64,000 nucleotides of DNA from Micromonospora sp. CP22 (GTDB lineage: Bacteria; Actinomycetota; Actinomycetes; Mycobacteriales; Micromonosporaceae). This document shows, piece after piece, positions 9,166 through 18,360 of the stretch. The translations under genes and the position numbers were made by a program. The notes below the pieces were generated by a model, which worked only from the letters and a program-made list of their open reading frames with translations, was not told the DNA's origin and did no database searches. Position 1 is the stretch's first letter. Each line of letters starts with the position of its first letter. Location of the stretch: contig NZ_VCJO01000009.1 in NCBI RefSeq assembly GCF_009712475.1, forward strand, positions 154,502-218,501, in the 5' to 3' direction.

Positions 9166-10860
9166 GTGCCCGCCTCGACATCCGCCCTGGCCCGCTCACA
9201 CCCGCTCGCCGCAGCGGCGCGCGTGGTCGTACTCACGCTGGTCGCCGTCCTGACCCTGTTCGCCACCCGCGACGTGACCCAGCTGTGGTGGATCGTGCTG
9301 CTGGCACTGGCCGGGCTACCGGCGATGCTGGCACCCCAGCACCGGCTCGTCGGCCCACTCAGCCGGGTGGCGGAGGTGCTGGTGCTCGGCCTGGCGGCCA
9401 GCCAGGTCGCCGCAGTGGCCACCGTCGGCGGCCAGATCGACGGGCTGGGCGCCTCCGCGGTGCTGCCGTACCTCGCGGTGCCGGTGACCGTCACCGCGCT
9501 GCGCCACCGGTTCCGGGAGGGCGGGGCGCTGATCGCGGTGACCGCCGGCAGCCTGCTGGTCGCCGGCACGCTCACCCAGGTCGACGGGGTACGCCAGGTG
9601 AGCCAGCCCGGATACCTCGCCGTCTGCGCGCAGTGGCTGATCCTGGCCGCCCTCGGCCTCTACGCCGCGAACACGCTGCACCGGGTCATGCAGGCCCGGC
9701 ACGACAACAAGCCCCAGCCGTACGCCGAGGCGACCCGGCTGCTGACCCAGTTGCGTACGGTGGCCCGCCAACTGCCCGGCGCCACGCTGGACCCGGGCGG
9801 GATCTCCGAGCACCTGCTGGAGGAGCTGCGCACGGTGGCCCGCACCGACCGCGCGGCGGTGCTCTCCGCCAGCGGCGGCGGCCGGCTGGTGGTCCTCGCC
9901 CAACTCGGCGCGGACCGGGTCGACTGGGAGACCACCATCGACGCCGACTCGGCCATCGCCGACGCGTGGGCCAGCCAGCAGTCGCAGACCTCGGCCCGCT
10001 CGCAGTCCCGCTCGCACTCCGGCGGCGAGGTCTCGGCGCTGATCGTGCCGCTGGTGGCCGGCCTGCGCACGGTGGGCCTGGTGGTGTTGGAGACCGACTC
10101 GGCGCACGCGTACCCGCCGTCGGTGGTGGCGCAGGTGACCGGGTTGACCGGTCCGGCCGCGCTGCGTCTGGAGGCCGCCCTGCTCTTCGACGAGGTGCGC
10201 TCGCTGGCCACCAACGAGGAGCGGCAGCGACTGGCCCGGGAGATCCACGACGGGGTGGCCCAGGAACTGGTGATGGTGGGCTACGGCATCGACAACGCCC
10301 TGGCCACCGTGCACTCCGACGCCGAGGAGACCGCCGAGTCGCTGCGCCTGCTGCGGCAGGAGGTGACCCGGGTGATCACCGAGTTGCGGCTGAGCCTGTT
10401 CGAGCTGCGCAGCGAGGTGGACCGGCACGGCGGTCTGGCCGCCGCGATCGCCGAGTACGCCCGCACCGTCGGCGCCTCCGGCGGTCTGCGGGTGCACCTG
10501 TCCCTGGACGAGTCCACCGCCCGGCTGCCCGCCGCGACCGAGGCCGAGTTGCTGCGCATCGCCCAGGAGGCGGTCACCAACGCCCGCAAACACGCCGGCG
10601 CGGCCAATCTGTGGGTCACCTGCGAGGTGGATCCACCGTTCGCCCAGATCGAAGTGTCGGATGACGGTCACGGCATAGGTGACCAGCGCTCGGACGGGCA
10701 CTATGGTCTTGCGATCATGGCCGAGAGAGCGGAACGTATCCGGGGCCGGTTGGAGATCAGACCGCGGCAGCCGAGTGGTACGACCGTCGCGGTGGTGGTC
10801 GGTTCACCGCCCCGGCGCGATAACGTTCGCGGTAGCGCCGCCGCAGCAGAAGGGGAGTAA
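9166..10860 (+). CDS. Membrane sensor histidine kinase (NarL-type partner, HisKA_3)
   Basis: The 564-residue kinase has an N-terminal membrane block of about five to six hydrophobic helices (residues 15-170), a GAF-like domain (about 200-345), a HisKA_3 dimerisation domain with phospho-acceptor His361 in LAREIHDGVAQEL, and an HATPase_c domain (EAVTNARKHAGA as N-box, then DDGHGIG). The ATP-lid end is HYGLAIMAERAERI. The signal sensed is unknown. It overlaps nothing upstream and is followed after 7 bp by its response regulator, so the two form a two-component system. The start is GTG 9166, supported by a leaderless-type -10 box. Confidence 0.9.
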   Translation: MPASTSALARSHPLAAAARVVVLTLVAVLTLFATRDVTQLWWIVLLALAGLPAMLAPQHRLVGPLSRVAEVLVLGLAASQVAAVATVGGQIDGLGASAVLPYLAVPVTVTALRHRFREGGALIAVTAGSLLVAGTLTQVDGVRQVSQPGYLAVCAQWLILAALGLYAANTLHRVMQARHDNKPQPYAEATRLLTQLRTVARQLPGATLDPGGISEHLLEELRTVARTDRAAVLSASGGGRLVVLAQLGADRVDWETTIDADSAIADAWASQQSQTSARSQSRSHSGGEVSALIVPLVAGLRTVGLVVLETDSAHAYPPSVVAQVTGLTGPAALRLEAALLFDEVRSLATNEERQRLAREIHDGVAQELVMVGYGIDNALATVHSDAEETAESLRLLRQEVTRVITELRLSLFELRSEVDRHGGLAAAIAEYARTVGASGGLRVHLSLDESTARLPAATEAELLRIAQEAVTNARKHAGAANLWVTCEVDPPFAQIEVSDDGHGIGDQRSDGHYGLAIMAERAERIRGRLEIRPRQPSGTTVAVVVGSPPRRDNVRGSAAAAEGE

Positions 10861-10867
10861 GCCGAGG

Positions 10868-11536
10868 ATGACCACAAGCCCGACACCGGCAACCCGTACC
10901 AAGGTCCTCCTTGTCGACGATCACGACTTGATCCGTAAGGGCCTGCGGCACGCCTTCGAGCGCGACCGGCAGTTCGAGGTCGTCGGCGAGGCCGCCACGG
11001 CGGCGGAGGGCGTCCGGCAGGCCGGTGCCCTGCAGCCCGACGTGGTGATCATGGATCTGCGGCTGCCCGACGGCAGCGGCCTGGAGGCCACCCGGGCGCT
11101 GCGCAAGTCCAGCGCGTCGATGGGCATCGTGGTGCTCACCATGTACGCCGGTGACGACCAGCTCTTCGGGGCCCTGGAGGCCGGTGCCAGCGCCTTCGTG
11201 CCGAAGACCGCGCCGGCCGACGAGGTCGTCGCGGCCGCCCGGCACGCCGCCTCGTCCCCCAGCGCGTTCACCGCCGCCGACCTGGCCGAGGCGATGAAGC
11301 GTCGCCTCGCGCCGTCCGGCCCGCAGCTGTCCCCGCGGGAGGGTCAGGTGCTGCGGCTGCTGGCCGACGGAATGAGCGTCGCGGGCATCGCCAAGCAACT
11401 GTTCGTCAGCGAGTCGACCGCCAAGACCCACATTTCGAAGCTCTACGAGAAGCTCGGCGCGGCCAACCGGGCGCAGGCCCTGATGACCGCGCTGCGACTC
11501 GGCCTACTCGAAGCACCGGACGCGCCGAAGTTCTGA
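10868..11536 (+). CDS. NarL/FixJ-family response regulator
   Basis: The 222-residue DNA-binding regulator has an N-terminal receiver domain with acidic pair DDHD, phospho-acceptor Asp63 in VIMDLRLPDG, Thr and Lys switch residues (VVLTMYAG and FVPKTAPADE), then a LuxR-type helix-turn-helix (LSPREGQVLRLLADG through STAKTHISKLYEKL). All phosphorelay residues are intact. ATG 10868 has purine-rich SD sequence (GGGGAG and GAGG) upstream. It is the partner of the kinase 7 bp upstream. Targets are not predictable here. Confidence 0.93.
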   Translation: MTTSPTPATRTKVLLVDDHDLIRKGLRHAFERDRQFEVVGEAATAAEGVRQAGALQPDVVIMDLRLPDGSGLEATRALRKSSASMGIVVLTMYAGDDQLFGALEAGASAFVPKTAPADEVVAAARHAASSPSAFTAADLAEAMKRRLAPSGPQLSPREGQVLRLLADGMSVAGIAKQLFVSESTAKTHISKLYEKLGAANRAQALMTALRLGLLEAPDAPKF

Positions 11537-11546
11537 CAGTGCCGAC

Positions 11547-11584
11547 GCGGATCCGCGTCCCGCCACGGCGGGGCGCGGATCCGC
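11547..11584 (+). terminator. Long hairpin after the two-component operon
   Basis: A 16-bp stem (11547-11562 with 11569-11584, one G-T pair) closes a 6-nt loop. It starts 10 bp after the response-regulator stop and probably terminates that operon. Confidence 0.75.
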
Positions 11585-11694
11585 TCATTGATCGCTCTTC
11601 CACCCGGACCGGCTATGGCCTCCCATGTGAAAGCGGGGCAGAATACCCGCCGGGGCGCTGCGCCGCCCCGAGGGCGCGCGAAGGGGTTGGTGTC

Positions 11695-12504
11695 ATGCAG
11701 CGGCCGGACTGGGCACCCGAAACGATCGACGTCGAACGTCCCAGCGTCGCCCGCATGTACGACTACTATCTCGGCGGCTCGCACAATTTCGCGGTGGATC
11801 GGGCCGCGGCCGGCGCGATGATGGCGGCGGTGCCGCAGGCCCCGCTGATGGCCCAGGCCAACCGCGCCTTCCTGCGCCGGGCCGTGCAGTTCCTCACCGA
11901 CGCCGGCATCCGGCAGTTCCTGGACATCGGCTCCGGCATCCCCACCGTGGGCAACGTGCACGAGATCGCACAGCGGCACGCCCCCGAGTCGCGGGTGGTC
12001 TACGTCGACATCGACCCGGTCGCCGTGGCACACAGCCGGGAGATCCTCGCCGGTGACGACCGCACCGCGGTGGTCCAGGAGGACCTGCGCAACCCCGACC
12101 GGATCCTGGCCAACCCGGACGTACGCGCGCTGCTCGACTTCGATCAGCCGATCGCCGTGCTGGTGGTGGCGGTGCTGCACTTCGTCGCCGACGACGACCG
12201 ACCGGACGAGGTGCTGCGCACCCTGCGCTCGGCCCTCGCCCCCGGCAGCTACCTGGTCCTGTCGCAGGCCAGCGACGACGGCCGGGACGAGACCGAGCGA
12301 GCCGAGGCCGAGGAGGTCTACCGGCGCACCGACAGCCCCCTGTGGGTACGCAGCCGGGCCGAGCTGACCGGCTTCTTCGACGGCTTCGAGCTGGTCGAAC
12401 CCGGCGTGGTGTGGGTGCCGCAGTGGCGTCCGGAGACTCCGGAGAGCGCTGAGGACGCCGAACAGGCGGTGTTCCTCGGCGGGGTCGGACGCCTCGGTGG
12501 GTGA
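11695..12504 (+). CDS. DUF574-family SAM-dependent methyltransferase
   Basis: The 269-residue protein belongs to the actinobacterial Methyltransf_19/DUF574 family. Characteristic features are the N-terminal RPSVARMYDYYLGGSHNF (about 16-33), SAM motif I as FLDIGSGIPTVGNVHEIA, VVYVDIDPVAVAHS, and the conserved VAVLHFVADDDRPDEV. Family members are abundant in filamentous actinomycetes and their substrates are largely unknown. ATG 11695 follows AAGGGG at 8 nt. Its stop overlaps the next gene by 8 bp, so it is translationally coupled to the GGDEF/EAL protein. Confidence 0.9.
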   Translation: MQRPDWAPETIDVERPSVARMYDYYLGGSHNFAVDRAAAGAMMAAVPQAPLMAQANRAFLRRAVQFLTDAGIRQFLDIGSGIPTVGNVHEIAQRHAPESRVVYVDIDPVAVAHSREILAGDDRTAVVQEDLRNPDRILANPDVRALLDFDQPIAVLVVAVLHFVADDDRPDEVLRTLRSALAPGSYLVLSQASDDGRDETERAEAEEVYRRTDSPLWVRSRAELTGFFDGFELVEPGVVWVPQWRPETPESAEDAEQAVFLGGVGRLGG

Positions 12505-14233
12505 GCCGCCGAACGGCCAGCCCTACATCGGCGTCTTCGCCCGCGCCTGGGCGAAGGCGGTGGCGGGCACCAGCTACCTGCCGATGACCCACGCCCAGTT
12601 GGAGGCGTTGCTCCAGCGGCTCACCGACCTGCTGGCCAAGGCGCTGCGGGCGGAGCCACTCGACCTGCGGGTGGGGCACCGGGTCGCCCAGGAACTGGTC
12701 GCCGCGCACATCGCCTCCGCCGAGGCGCTGGGGCGGACCGTGGAGGTGATCCAGCTTCGGCTGGTCCGCGACCTCGACCTGGTCGCCGACGACATCGAGG
12801 ACCGGATGGCCCGCCTGCTGGGCGCGGTGGCCACCGGCTACGCCCGGGCACTGCGCGACCGGACCCTCGACGAGCAGGAGTCCATCCGGCGGGCCGCGAT
12901 GACCGCCCGCGCCGAGGCGGAGCAGGCCCTGCGGGCCAGCGAGGCGCGTTTCCGGCACCAGGCCACCCACGACCCGTTGACCGACCTGCCGAACCGTACG
13001 CTCTTCGCCGAGCGGCTCGCCGCCGCCGTCGACGCCGGTAACGGTCGCCGGGTCGGGCTGTGTTTCGTGGACCTGGACCGGTTCAAGCGGATCAACGACT
13101 CGTTCGGGCACCAGATCGGCGACCGGGCGCTGGTCGAGGCGGCGCGGCGACTGCGGCGGTCGGTGGAGCCCCATCTGGTCGCGCGGCTCGGCGGGGACGC
13201 CTTCGTCGTCCTCGTCGAACGTTCCACCGGCACCGGAGACGTGGTGGCCGTCGCCGAGGCGGCGCTGGCCGCGCTCTCCGAGCCGGTGGTGGTCGACGGG
13301 CATGACGTGACGGTCACGGCGAGCGTGGGCATCGTGGAACGGCGGACCGCCGGGACCTCACCGGACGACCTGATGCGGGCCGCAGGCAGCACCCTGAACT
13401 GGGCCAAGACCGCCGGTGGTGCGCGCTGGGCGCTGTACGACGCGGAGCGCGACGGCCAGGAACAGGCTCGCCAGGAACTGAGCGCGGCGATCCCGGTGGG
13501 CCTGGAACGGGGTGAGTTCTTCCTCGACTACCAGCCGTTGACCTCGCTGCACGACGGCTCACTGCTGGGTGTCGAGGCGCTGGTCCGGTGGCGGCACCCC
13601 CAGCTGGGTGTGCTGCGTCCGGACAGCTTCATCGGCCTGGCCGAGGAGACCGGGCTGATCGTGCCGCTCGGTGGCTGGGTGCTCGCCGAGGCGTGCCGTG
13701 AGGCGGTCGGCTGGGCGTCCGCCTCGGGCCGACCCCCGTACGTCAGTGTCAACCTGGCGGTCCGTCAGGTCCGTCGGCCCGGTCTGGTGCAGGAGGTGCG
13801 GGCCCTGCTGCGCCGTACCGGGCTGCCGCCGGACCGGCTCCAGCTGGAGATCACCGAGAGCACGATGATGAGCAGCTCCGAGGAGCCGGTACGCGCCCTC
13901 CGCGCGCTCGCCGAGCTGGGCATCCGGATCGCCATCGACGACTTCGGCACCGGCTACAGCAACCTGGCCTACCTGCGCGACCTGCCGGTGACCGAGTTGA
14001 AGGTGGCCGGGGAGTTCGTCCGTGGTCTGCGCACCCCCGAGGCCCGTGCCGACGAGCGGATCCTCGCCTCGTTGGTCTCCCTGGCCCACGCGTTGGACCT
14101 GACCGTGACCGCCGAGGGGGTGGAGACCGGCGGGCAGGCCGAACGGCTACGGGCGATCGGGTGCGACGCCGGTCAGGGCTGGCACTTCGGCCGCCCCGCT
14201 CCCCCCGACCACATCCTCGCCCGCATCCGCTGA
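12497..14233 (+). CDS. GGDEF/EAL protein; probable c-di-GMP phosphodiesterase with degenerate cyclase domain
   Basis: The 578-residue cytoplasmic protein has an unrecognised helical N-terminal domain (about 10-125), a coiled linker (125-155), a GGDEF domain (157-315) and an EAL domain (320-575). The cyclase active-site loop reads GGDAF (232-236), not GG(D/E)EF, so cyclase activity is doubtful. The EAL domain keeps EALVRW (360-365), the Asn in YVSVNLAV, the Glu pair in LEITES, IDDFGTGYSNL and AEGVET, so c-di-GMP hydrolysis is plausible. There are no membrane helices. GTG 12497 overlaps the methyltransferase stop, suggesting joint function. A palindromic repeat follows the stop. Confidence 0.88.
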   Translation: MGEPPNGQPYIGVFARAWAKAVAGTSYLPMTHAQLEALLQRLTDLLAKALRAEPLDLRVGHRVAQELVAAHIASAEALGRTVEVIQLRLVRDLDLVADDIEDRMARLLGAVATGYARALRDRTLDEQESIRRAAMTARAEAEQALRASEARFRHQATHDPLTDLPNRTLFAERLAAAVDAGNGRRVGLCFVDLDRFKRINDSFGHQIGDRALVEAARRLRRSVEPHLVARLGGDAFVVLVERSTGTGDVVAVAEAALAALSEPVVVDGHDVTVTASVGIVERRTAGTSPDDLMRAAGSTLNWAKTAGGARWALYDAERDGQEQARQELSAAIPVGLERGEFFLDYQPLTSLHDGSLLGVEALVRWRHPQLGVLRPDSFIGLAEETGLIVPLGGWVLAEACREAVGWASASGRPPYVSVNLAVRQVRRPGLVQEVRALLRRTGLPPDRLQLEITESTMMSSSEEPVRALRALAELGIRIAIDDFGTGYSNLAYLRDLPVTELKVAGEFVRGLRTPEARADERILASLVSLAHALDLTVTAEGVETGGQAERLRAIGCDAGQGWHFGRPAPPDHILARIR

Positions 14234-14238
14234 GCGGT

Positions 14239-14290
14239 AAGGAAGGGCACCTTGTTAACGCCTGGTGTATAGGAAGGGACCCTTCCTTAC
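14239..14290. repeat. Dispersed palindromic repeat, copy A (convergent junction)
   Basis: This 52-bp element begins AAGGAAGGG, has a central TAACGCCTGGTGTATAG and ends CCCTTCCTTAC. It is clearly related to 55916-55966: arms and core match, with differences mostly in the middle of the arms. In this copy the stem has four mismatches. It lies between the convergent EAL gene and pimB, where it can act as a two-way terminator. Confidence 0.8.
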
Positions 14291-14330
14291 ATCCAACGGC
14301 AGGCGGCGCGGGCGCGCGACGGGCCGTGGC

Positions 14331-15455
14331 TCAGCCGGTGAGCAGGGTGGTCAGGCGTTGCGCCTGGGTCTCCCAACGCCACTCCCGCTCCACCCATGCC
14401 CGGCCGGCGGCGCCGAACTGCCGGGCGAGGTCCCGGTCGGCCAGCAGGGTGGCCACCCGGTCGGCGAGGTCCGCGAGGTCCCGACCGTCCACCACGTAGC
14501 CGGTCTCGCCGTGACGCACCGCGTCCGGGGCCCCACCGGAGTCACCGGCCACCACCGGCAGGCCGGTCGCCGACGCCTCCAGGTAGACGATGCCGAGCCC
14601 TTCGACGTCCAGCCCGCCGTTGCGGGTGCGGCAGGGCATCGCGTACACGTCACCCGCCGCGTAGTGGGCGGGCAGTTCGGCCGACGGCACCGAGCCGGTG
14701 AAGACCACGTCCCGCTCCACCCCGGACTGGCGGGCCAGCCGGGCCAGCGTGGTCCGGTACGGTCCACCACCGACCACCAGCAGCGCGGCGTCGGGCACCC
14801 GACGCCGGATCAGCGGCAGCGCCCGGATCAGCATGTCCTGCCCCTTGCGGGGGACCAACCGGGACACGCAGACCACCACCGGCCGGTCGGACAGGCCGAG
14901 CCGGTGCCGCACCGCGCCACCGTCGACGGACGGGTGGTAGACGTCGGTGTCCACGCCCGGCGCGAGCCGTCGCAACTCGGTCAGCCCGTCCAACGCCCGA
15001 GCCAGCCGGGTGCGGGTGTACTCCCCCAGGTAGGTGACCACGTCGGTGTCCCGGCCGATGCGCCGCAACGCGGTCCGGGCCAGCGGCAGCGCCGCCCAAC
15101 CGACCTCGTGGCCGTGGGTCAGGGCGACCACCCGGCGGATGTCGGCCCGCCGACGCAGCCCGGCGGCGAGCAGGCCGAGTGGAGCCGCCGCGCCGAACCA
15201 CACCGAGTCGCAGTCGTACGACTTGGCCAGCCGGGCGGCCCGGCGGGCCACCAGCGGGGTGGGCAGCAGCATCTCGGTGCGCTCCCGCACCACCTCGAAC
15301 GGCTGGTCGGCGTCGAACTTGTCCGCCCCGGCCCAGCGTGACGCGTACACCACCACCGATCCGGCCGGTTGACGCACCGCGAGGTTGTGCACGAACGACT
15401 GGATACCGCCGGGGCGGGGCGGGAAATCATTCGTGATCAGCAGCGTGCGGCTCAC
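14331..15455 (-). CDS. pimB: GDP-mannose-dependent alpha-(1-6)-phosphatidylinositol monomannoside mannosyltransferase
   Basis: GT4 glycosyltransferase (374 residues) of the PimB' type, adding the second mannose in phosphatidylinositol-mannoside synthesis at the cytoplasmic membrane face. It shows the N-terminal LLITNDFPPRPGGIQSF, ALTHGHEVGWA, LAPGVDTDVYHP, the donor domain start VVVCVSRLVPRKGQDML and the E-x7-E-like region GLGIVYLEASATGLPVV. It matches the M. tuberculosis Rv2188c context next to fadD15. GTG 15455 overlaps the stop of the M48 protease by 4 bp, so the two are co-translated. Confidence 0.9.
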   Translation of the reverse strand: MSRTLLITNDFPPRPGGIQSFVHNLAVRQPAGSVVVYASRWAGADKFDADQPFEVVRERTEMLLPTPLVARRAARLAKSYDCDSVWFGAAAPLGLLAAGLRRRADIRRVVALTHGHEVGWAALPLARTALRRIGRDTDVVTYLGEYTRTRLARALDGLTELRRLAPGVDTDVYHPSVDGGAVRHRLGLSDRPVVVCVSRLVPRKGQDMLIRALPLIRRRVPDAALLVVGGGPYRTTLARLARQSGVERDVVFTGSVPSAELPAHYAAGDVYAMPCRTRNGGLDVEGLGIVYLEASATGLPVVAGDSGGAPDAVRHGETGYVVDGRDLADLADRVATLLADRDLARQFGAAGRAWVEREWRWETQAQRLTTLLTG

Positions 15456-16711
15456 CGGCCGACCTCTCTGGCGTACGCGCGAGCGGCAGCGATCCGCTCC
15501 ACGGTTGACGGGTGGGACGCCGAGTACAGGTACTCCCAGCGGGGCGGATCGGGGTCGGAGAGGTTGATCGCGGACAGGCGTCGCTGCATCGACTCGAACG
15601 CGACCGGGTCGGCGGTCAACGCCAACGCGTGTGCGTCGGCGCGGGCCTCGACCCGCCGTGACATCAGTGCCTGCACCGGGGCGAAGACCAGACCGGCCAC
15701 CGTGACCAGGGCCAGCAGCAACGGGAACGCCCGGGGTTGCGCCACTGAGTCGACGCCGGCCAGGCGCAACAGCGGCGGCCAGGAGCCGATCAGGTAGAGC
15801 GCCACCACGGCGACGGCCGCGCCGAGCGCGCCGGTGAGCGTGGCGACCGGTACGTCCCGATCCCGGGCGTGACCCAACTCGTGCGCCACCACCGCGGTCA
15901 CCTCGGCCGGTGTCGCCTCCCGCAGCAGGTTGTCGTAGACCACCACCCGACGGGTCGGCCCGAACCCCGAGACGTACGCGTTGACCGCCCGGGTACGCCG
16001 GGACGCGTCGGCCACGAGCACGTCGCGCACCGGCACCCCGTCGCGTTCGGCCAACTGGATGAGTTCACTGCGCAGCGGTGACGGCTCCATCGGGCTGAAC
16101 CGGTTGAAGACCGGCTCGACCAGCACCGGCAGCACGAAGGAGAGCAGCACCACCAGGGTGGCGGCACCGGCCGCGGCGAACGCCCACCACCAGCGGGGGG
16201 CGAGTCGCACCACGGTGTAGAAGCCGAGCAGCGCCACCGCGCCGATGACGGCGCTGATCGCGTACGACTTGAGCAGGTCGACCGCCCAGCCACCCCAGCC
16301 GTTGGTGGCCAGCCCGTAGCGGCTGAGCACGCTGTGCCGCCAGGCCGAGAACGGCAGCGTCACCAGGTCGGCGACGAACACCACGGCCAGCCCACCGAGG
16401 ACGGCCTGGGCGGTCCAGTGGCCGCCGAAGGGACGCCCGGCCAGCTCGACCAGGCGGCTGCCCAGCGGGGTCAGACCGAGTGCCAGCGCCACCAGCAGCC
16501 CGACCCCGAGCGCGGCCCAGCCGCCGGGGCGCAACGCGGACCGGAACTGTCGGGCCCGCTCCACCTGCTCGCCCGGCAGGTCCCGCAGCGCGGCGAGCTG
16601 GTCGGCCCGAGGGGCCGGCGGGCGCTGCCACGGGATCAGCACCAGCGCCGCCACGAGCAGGGCGACGCCCAGTCCGGCCAGGGTCAGCAGCGCCCATCCG
16701 CGCGGGCTCAC
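15452..16711 (-). CDS. M48-family (Ste24-like) membrane metallopeptidase
   Basis: The 419-residue multi-pass protein has hydrophobic helices at about 7-27, 62-82, 100-120, 145-165 and 172-195 and near the C-terminus. The zinc motif HELGH sits in VVAHELGHARDRD, with a downstream glutamate region SRRVEARADAHAL. This is the CAAX-protease-like M48 layout. The substrate is unknown; membrane-protein quality control is a common role. GTG 16711 follows GGAG at 8 nt. The stop overlaps pimB, a conserved-looking pairing of a membrane protease and a PIM mannosyltransferase. Confidence 0.87.
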   Translation of the reverse strand: MSPRGWALLTLAGLGVALLVAALVLIPWQRPPAPRADQLAALRDLPGEQVERARQFRSALRPGGWAALGVGLLVALALGLTPLGSRLVELAGRPFGGHWTAQAVLGGLAVVFVADLVTLPFSAWRHSVLSRYGLATNGWGGWAVDLLKSYAISAVIGAVALLGFYTVVRLAPRWWWAFAAAGAATLVVLLSFVLPVLVEPVFNRFSPMEPSPLRSELIQLAERDGVPVRDVLVADASRRTRAVNAYVSGFGPTRRVVVYDNLLREATPAEVTAVVAHELGHARDRDVPVATLTGALGAAVAVVALYLIGSWPPLLRLAGVDSVAQPRAFPLLLALVTVAGLVFAPVQALMSRRVEARADAHALALTADPVAFESMQRRLSAINLSDPDPPRWEYLYSASHPSTVERIAAARAYAREVGR

Positions 16712-16868
16712 CGGGCCGCTCCGTTCGACGCCGACGAGCCGCCGCGAACCGACCCGTGGTCCGCCGTGCGCCTCATACCGCCGCTCCTGTCGCCATGGGC
16801 GCCCATCCTATGTCCCGGGCCTCGTCCGTCCCCCTACCACCAGGCGTGGCCGGGGGCGCGGCGACGGC

Positions 16869-18299
16869 TCAGGACCGCGACAGCCGGCGCAGCAGCGAGT
16901 CGGCCCCCAGCGGGTATGCCCCGTGCCGACGCACCCCGTCGGCGACCTCACGATCGGAGGAGACCACCACCACCGGACGCCCCGGGGGTTCGGCCCGGAC
17001 CAGCCGGCGGATCAGCTCGTCGGCGGTCTCGCCCTTACGGGAGAACAACACCCGCACCCCACGCGGAGTGGGCGGCAGGCCGTGCACCCGCTCGGCCCCG
17101 TCGAAGACGACAGTGACCTCGTCACCGGTCTGCGCGGCGATCCCGCCGAGGCCGGTGACCAGTCGCTTGCGCTGCTGTTCCAGGGACATCTCCCCGAAGC
17201 CGCGCTTGGTCACGTTGTAGCCGTCGACCACCAGGTGCGCCCGGGGCAGGGCCAGCAGTTGGTCCAGCCGGGCCGGGTCGTCGGTGTCCCGGGCGCGTAC
17301 GGCGGCCGTGGGGGCGGCGGGAGAGTCGGTGAACGAGTCGGCCACGAAGTCGGCGGGCAGTTTCTCGACCGGGTCCAGCGCCAGTTCCCGGCGCAGCCCG
17401 ACGGCGGCCTGACTGATCGTCTCCAACAGCAGCCACAGGCGTGCGTCGTCGACCGAGCGGGCTTCCTTGGCGCTGCTGCGGGCCACCCCTGCCGCCGCCT
17501 CGGCTTCGGCCAGCCGGGCCCGGGTCCGCCGCAGTTCGGCGTCCGCGTCGGCGGCGGCGCGTGCGGCCCGGCCCCGCTCGGTGGCCAGCATCTCGTTCGC
17601 CTTGCGCTCCCGGGCCTGGCTCTCCCGCAGCGAACGGGCCAACTGCCGGGTCTCCTCGCGCAACTGGCCCAGTTCCTCGCGTACCCGGGCCAGTTCGTCG
17701 CGGAGCTTGTCGGCCTCGACCCGGGCCACCGCCCGATCGTGCTCGGCCCGGGTGGCCCGCTGCTCCGCCTGTCGGACCAGCTCGGCCACGACCGCGGTGT
17801 CCGCCTCGGCGCGGACCGCCGCCCCACTGGCGTCGATCAACTCCCGCCAGCCGCGCGGGCGGGCCAGGTAGGCCAGGGCGGCCACCTCGACCGGGTCGGC
17901 GGCGGCGGGGGCGGTGCCCTCCACCACGGCGGCACCCAGGTCACCGACGTCGGCCAGGACCCGGGCGGAGACGCGCTGCCGGAACAGCGGGTCGGCGGCG
18001 AGTTGCGCGGCGATCACCGGCGCACCGAGTCGGGCCCGCCGGTTCGGGGCGAACTTGGCGACCCGGCGCAGTGGGACGGGCACCTCGTCGGCCGGCAGGC
18101 TGGGCAGCACGGCGGCGGTGAGCGAGACGATCCGCTGCCGTACCGGCTCGGGCAGGCTCGGCTCCGGCTCCGGCTGCCCCGTCTCGGTCGTCTCCGCGTC
18201 GGCCACCGAGTCGTCGGCCGGGACGTCACCAGCCGCTGGCACCGCGACGACCTGCTCCTCCTGCGGGAGGTTGTCGTCGTGCGGCTCGGTGAGGGGCAT
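16869..18299 (-). CDS. NYN (PIN-like) domain RNA-binding/ribonuclease protein
   Basis: The 476-residue protein has an acidic N-terminus (1-55), a helical region (60-180), a long coiled coil rich in Arg/Glu/Ala (about 185-280), and a C-terminal NYN/YacP-type domain (about 350-476). That domain carries HLVVDGYNVTKRG with the metal-binding Asp, VVFDGAE, TADELIRRLVRAE and VVSSDREVADGVRRHGA, so the acidic nuclease site is intact. The coiled coil suggests oligomers or a scaffold role in RNA decay. ATG 18299 has GGGAG upstream. It is divergent from the DnaQ-UvrC gene. Confidence 0.85.
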   Translation of the reverse strand: MPLTEPHDDNLPQEEQVVAVPAAGDVPADDSVADAETTETGQPEPEPSLPEPVRQRIVSLTAAVLPSLPADEVPVPLRRVAKFAPNRRARLGAPVIAAQLAADPLFRQRVSARVLADVGDLGAAVVEGTAPAAADPVEVAALAYLARPRGWRELIDASGAAVRAEADTAVVAELVRQAEQRATRAEHDRAVARVEADKLRDELARVREELGQLREETRQLARSLRESQARERKANEMLATERGRAARAAADADAELRRTRARLAEAEAAAGVARSSAKEARSVDDARLWLLLETISQAAVGLRRELALDPVEKLPADFVADSFTDSPAAPTAAVRARDTDDPARLDQLLALPRAHLVVDGYNVTKRGFGEMSLEQQRKRLVTGLGGIAAQTGDEVTVVFDGAERVHGLPPTPRGVRVLFSRKGETADELIRRLVRAEPPGRPVVVVSSDREVADGVRRHGAYPLGADSLLRRLSRS

Positions 18300-18354
18300 G
18301 TGGCAAGTCTCCCACCGCGACCGGGCCCACCGCCCGGTGGTGAGCCGATCTCTC

Positions 18355-18360
18355 ATCCTA
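18355..18360 (-). promoter_or_regulatory. Candidate -10 box (TAGGAT) for the NYN gene
   Basis: TAGGAT on the minus strand lies 55 nt upstream of ATG 18299, leaving a leader with the SD. A GC-rich inverted repeat is present in the leader (CCACCGCCCGGTGG region, about 18329-18342). Confidence 0.4.

Noticed and set aside
9316..10701. Long minus-strand open frame opposite the histidine kinase
   Set aside because: It is an artefact of high-GC codon bias; the product is rich in Gly, His and Arg with no motifs, while the opposite strand encodes a complete kinase.
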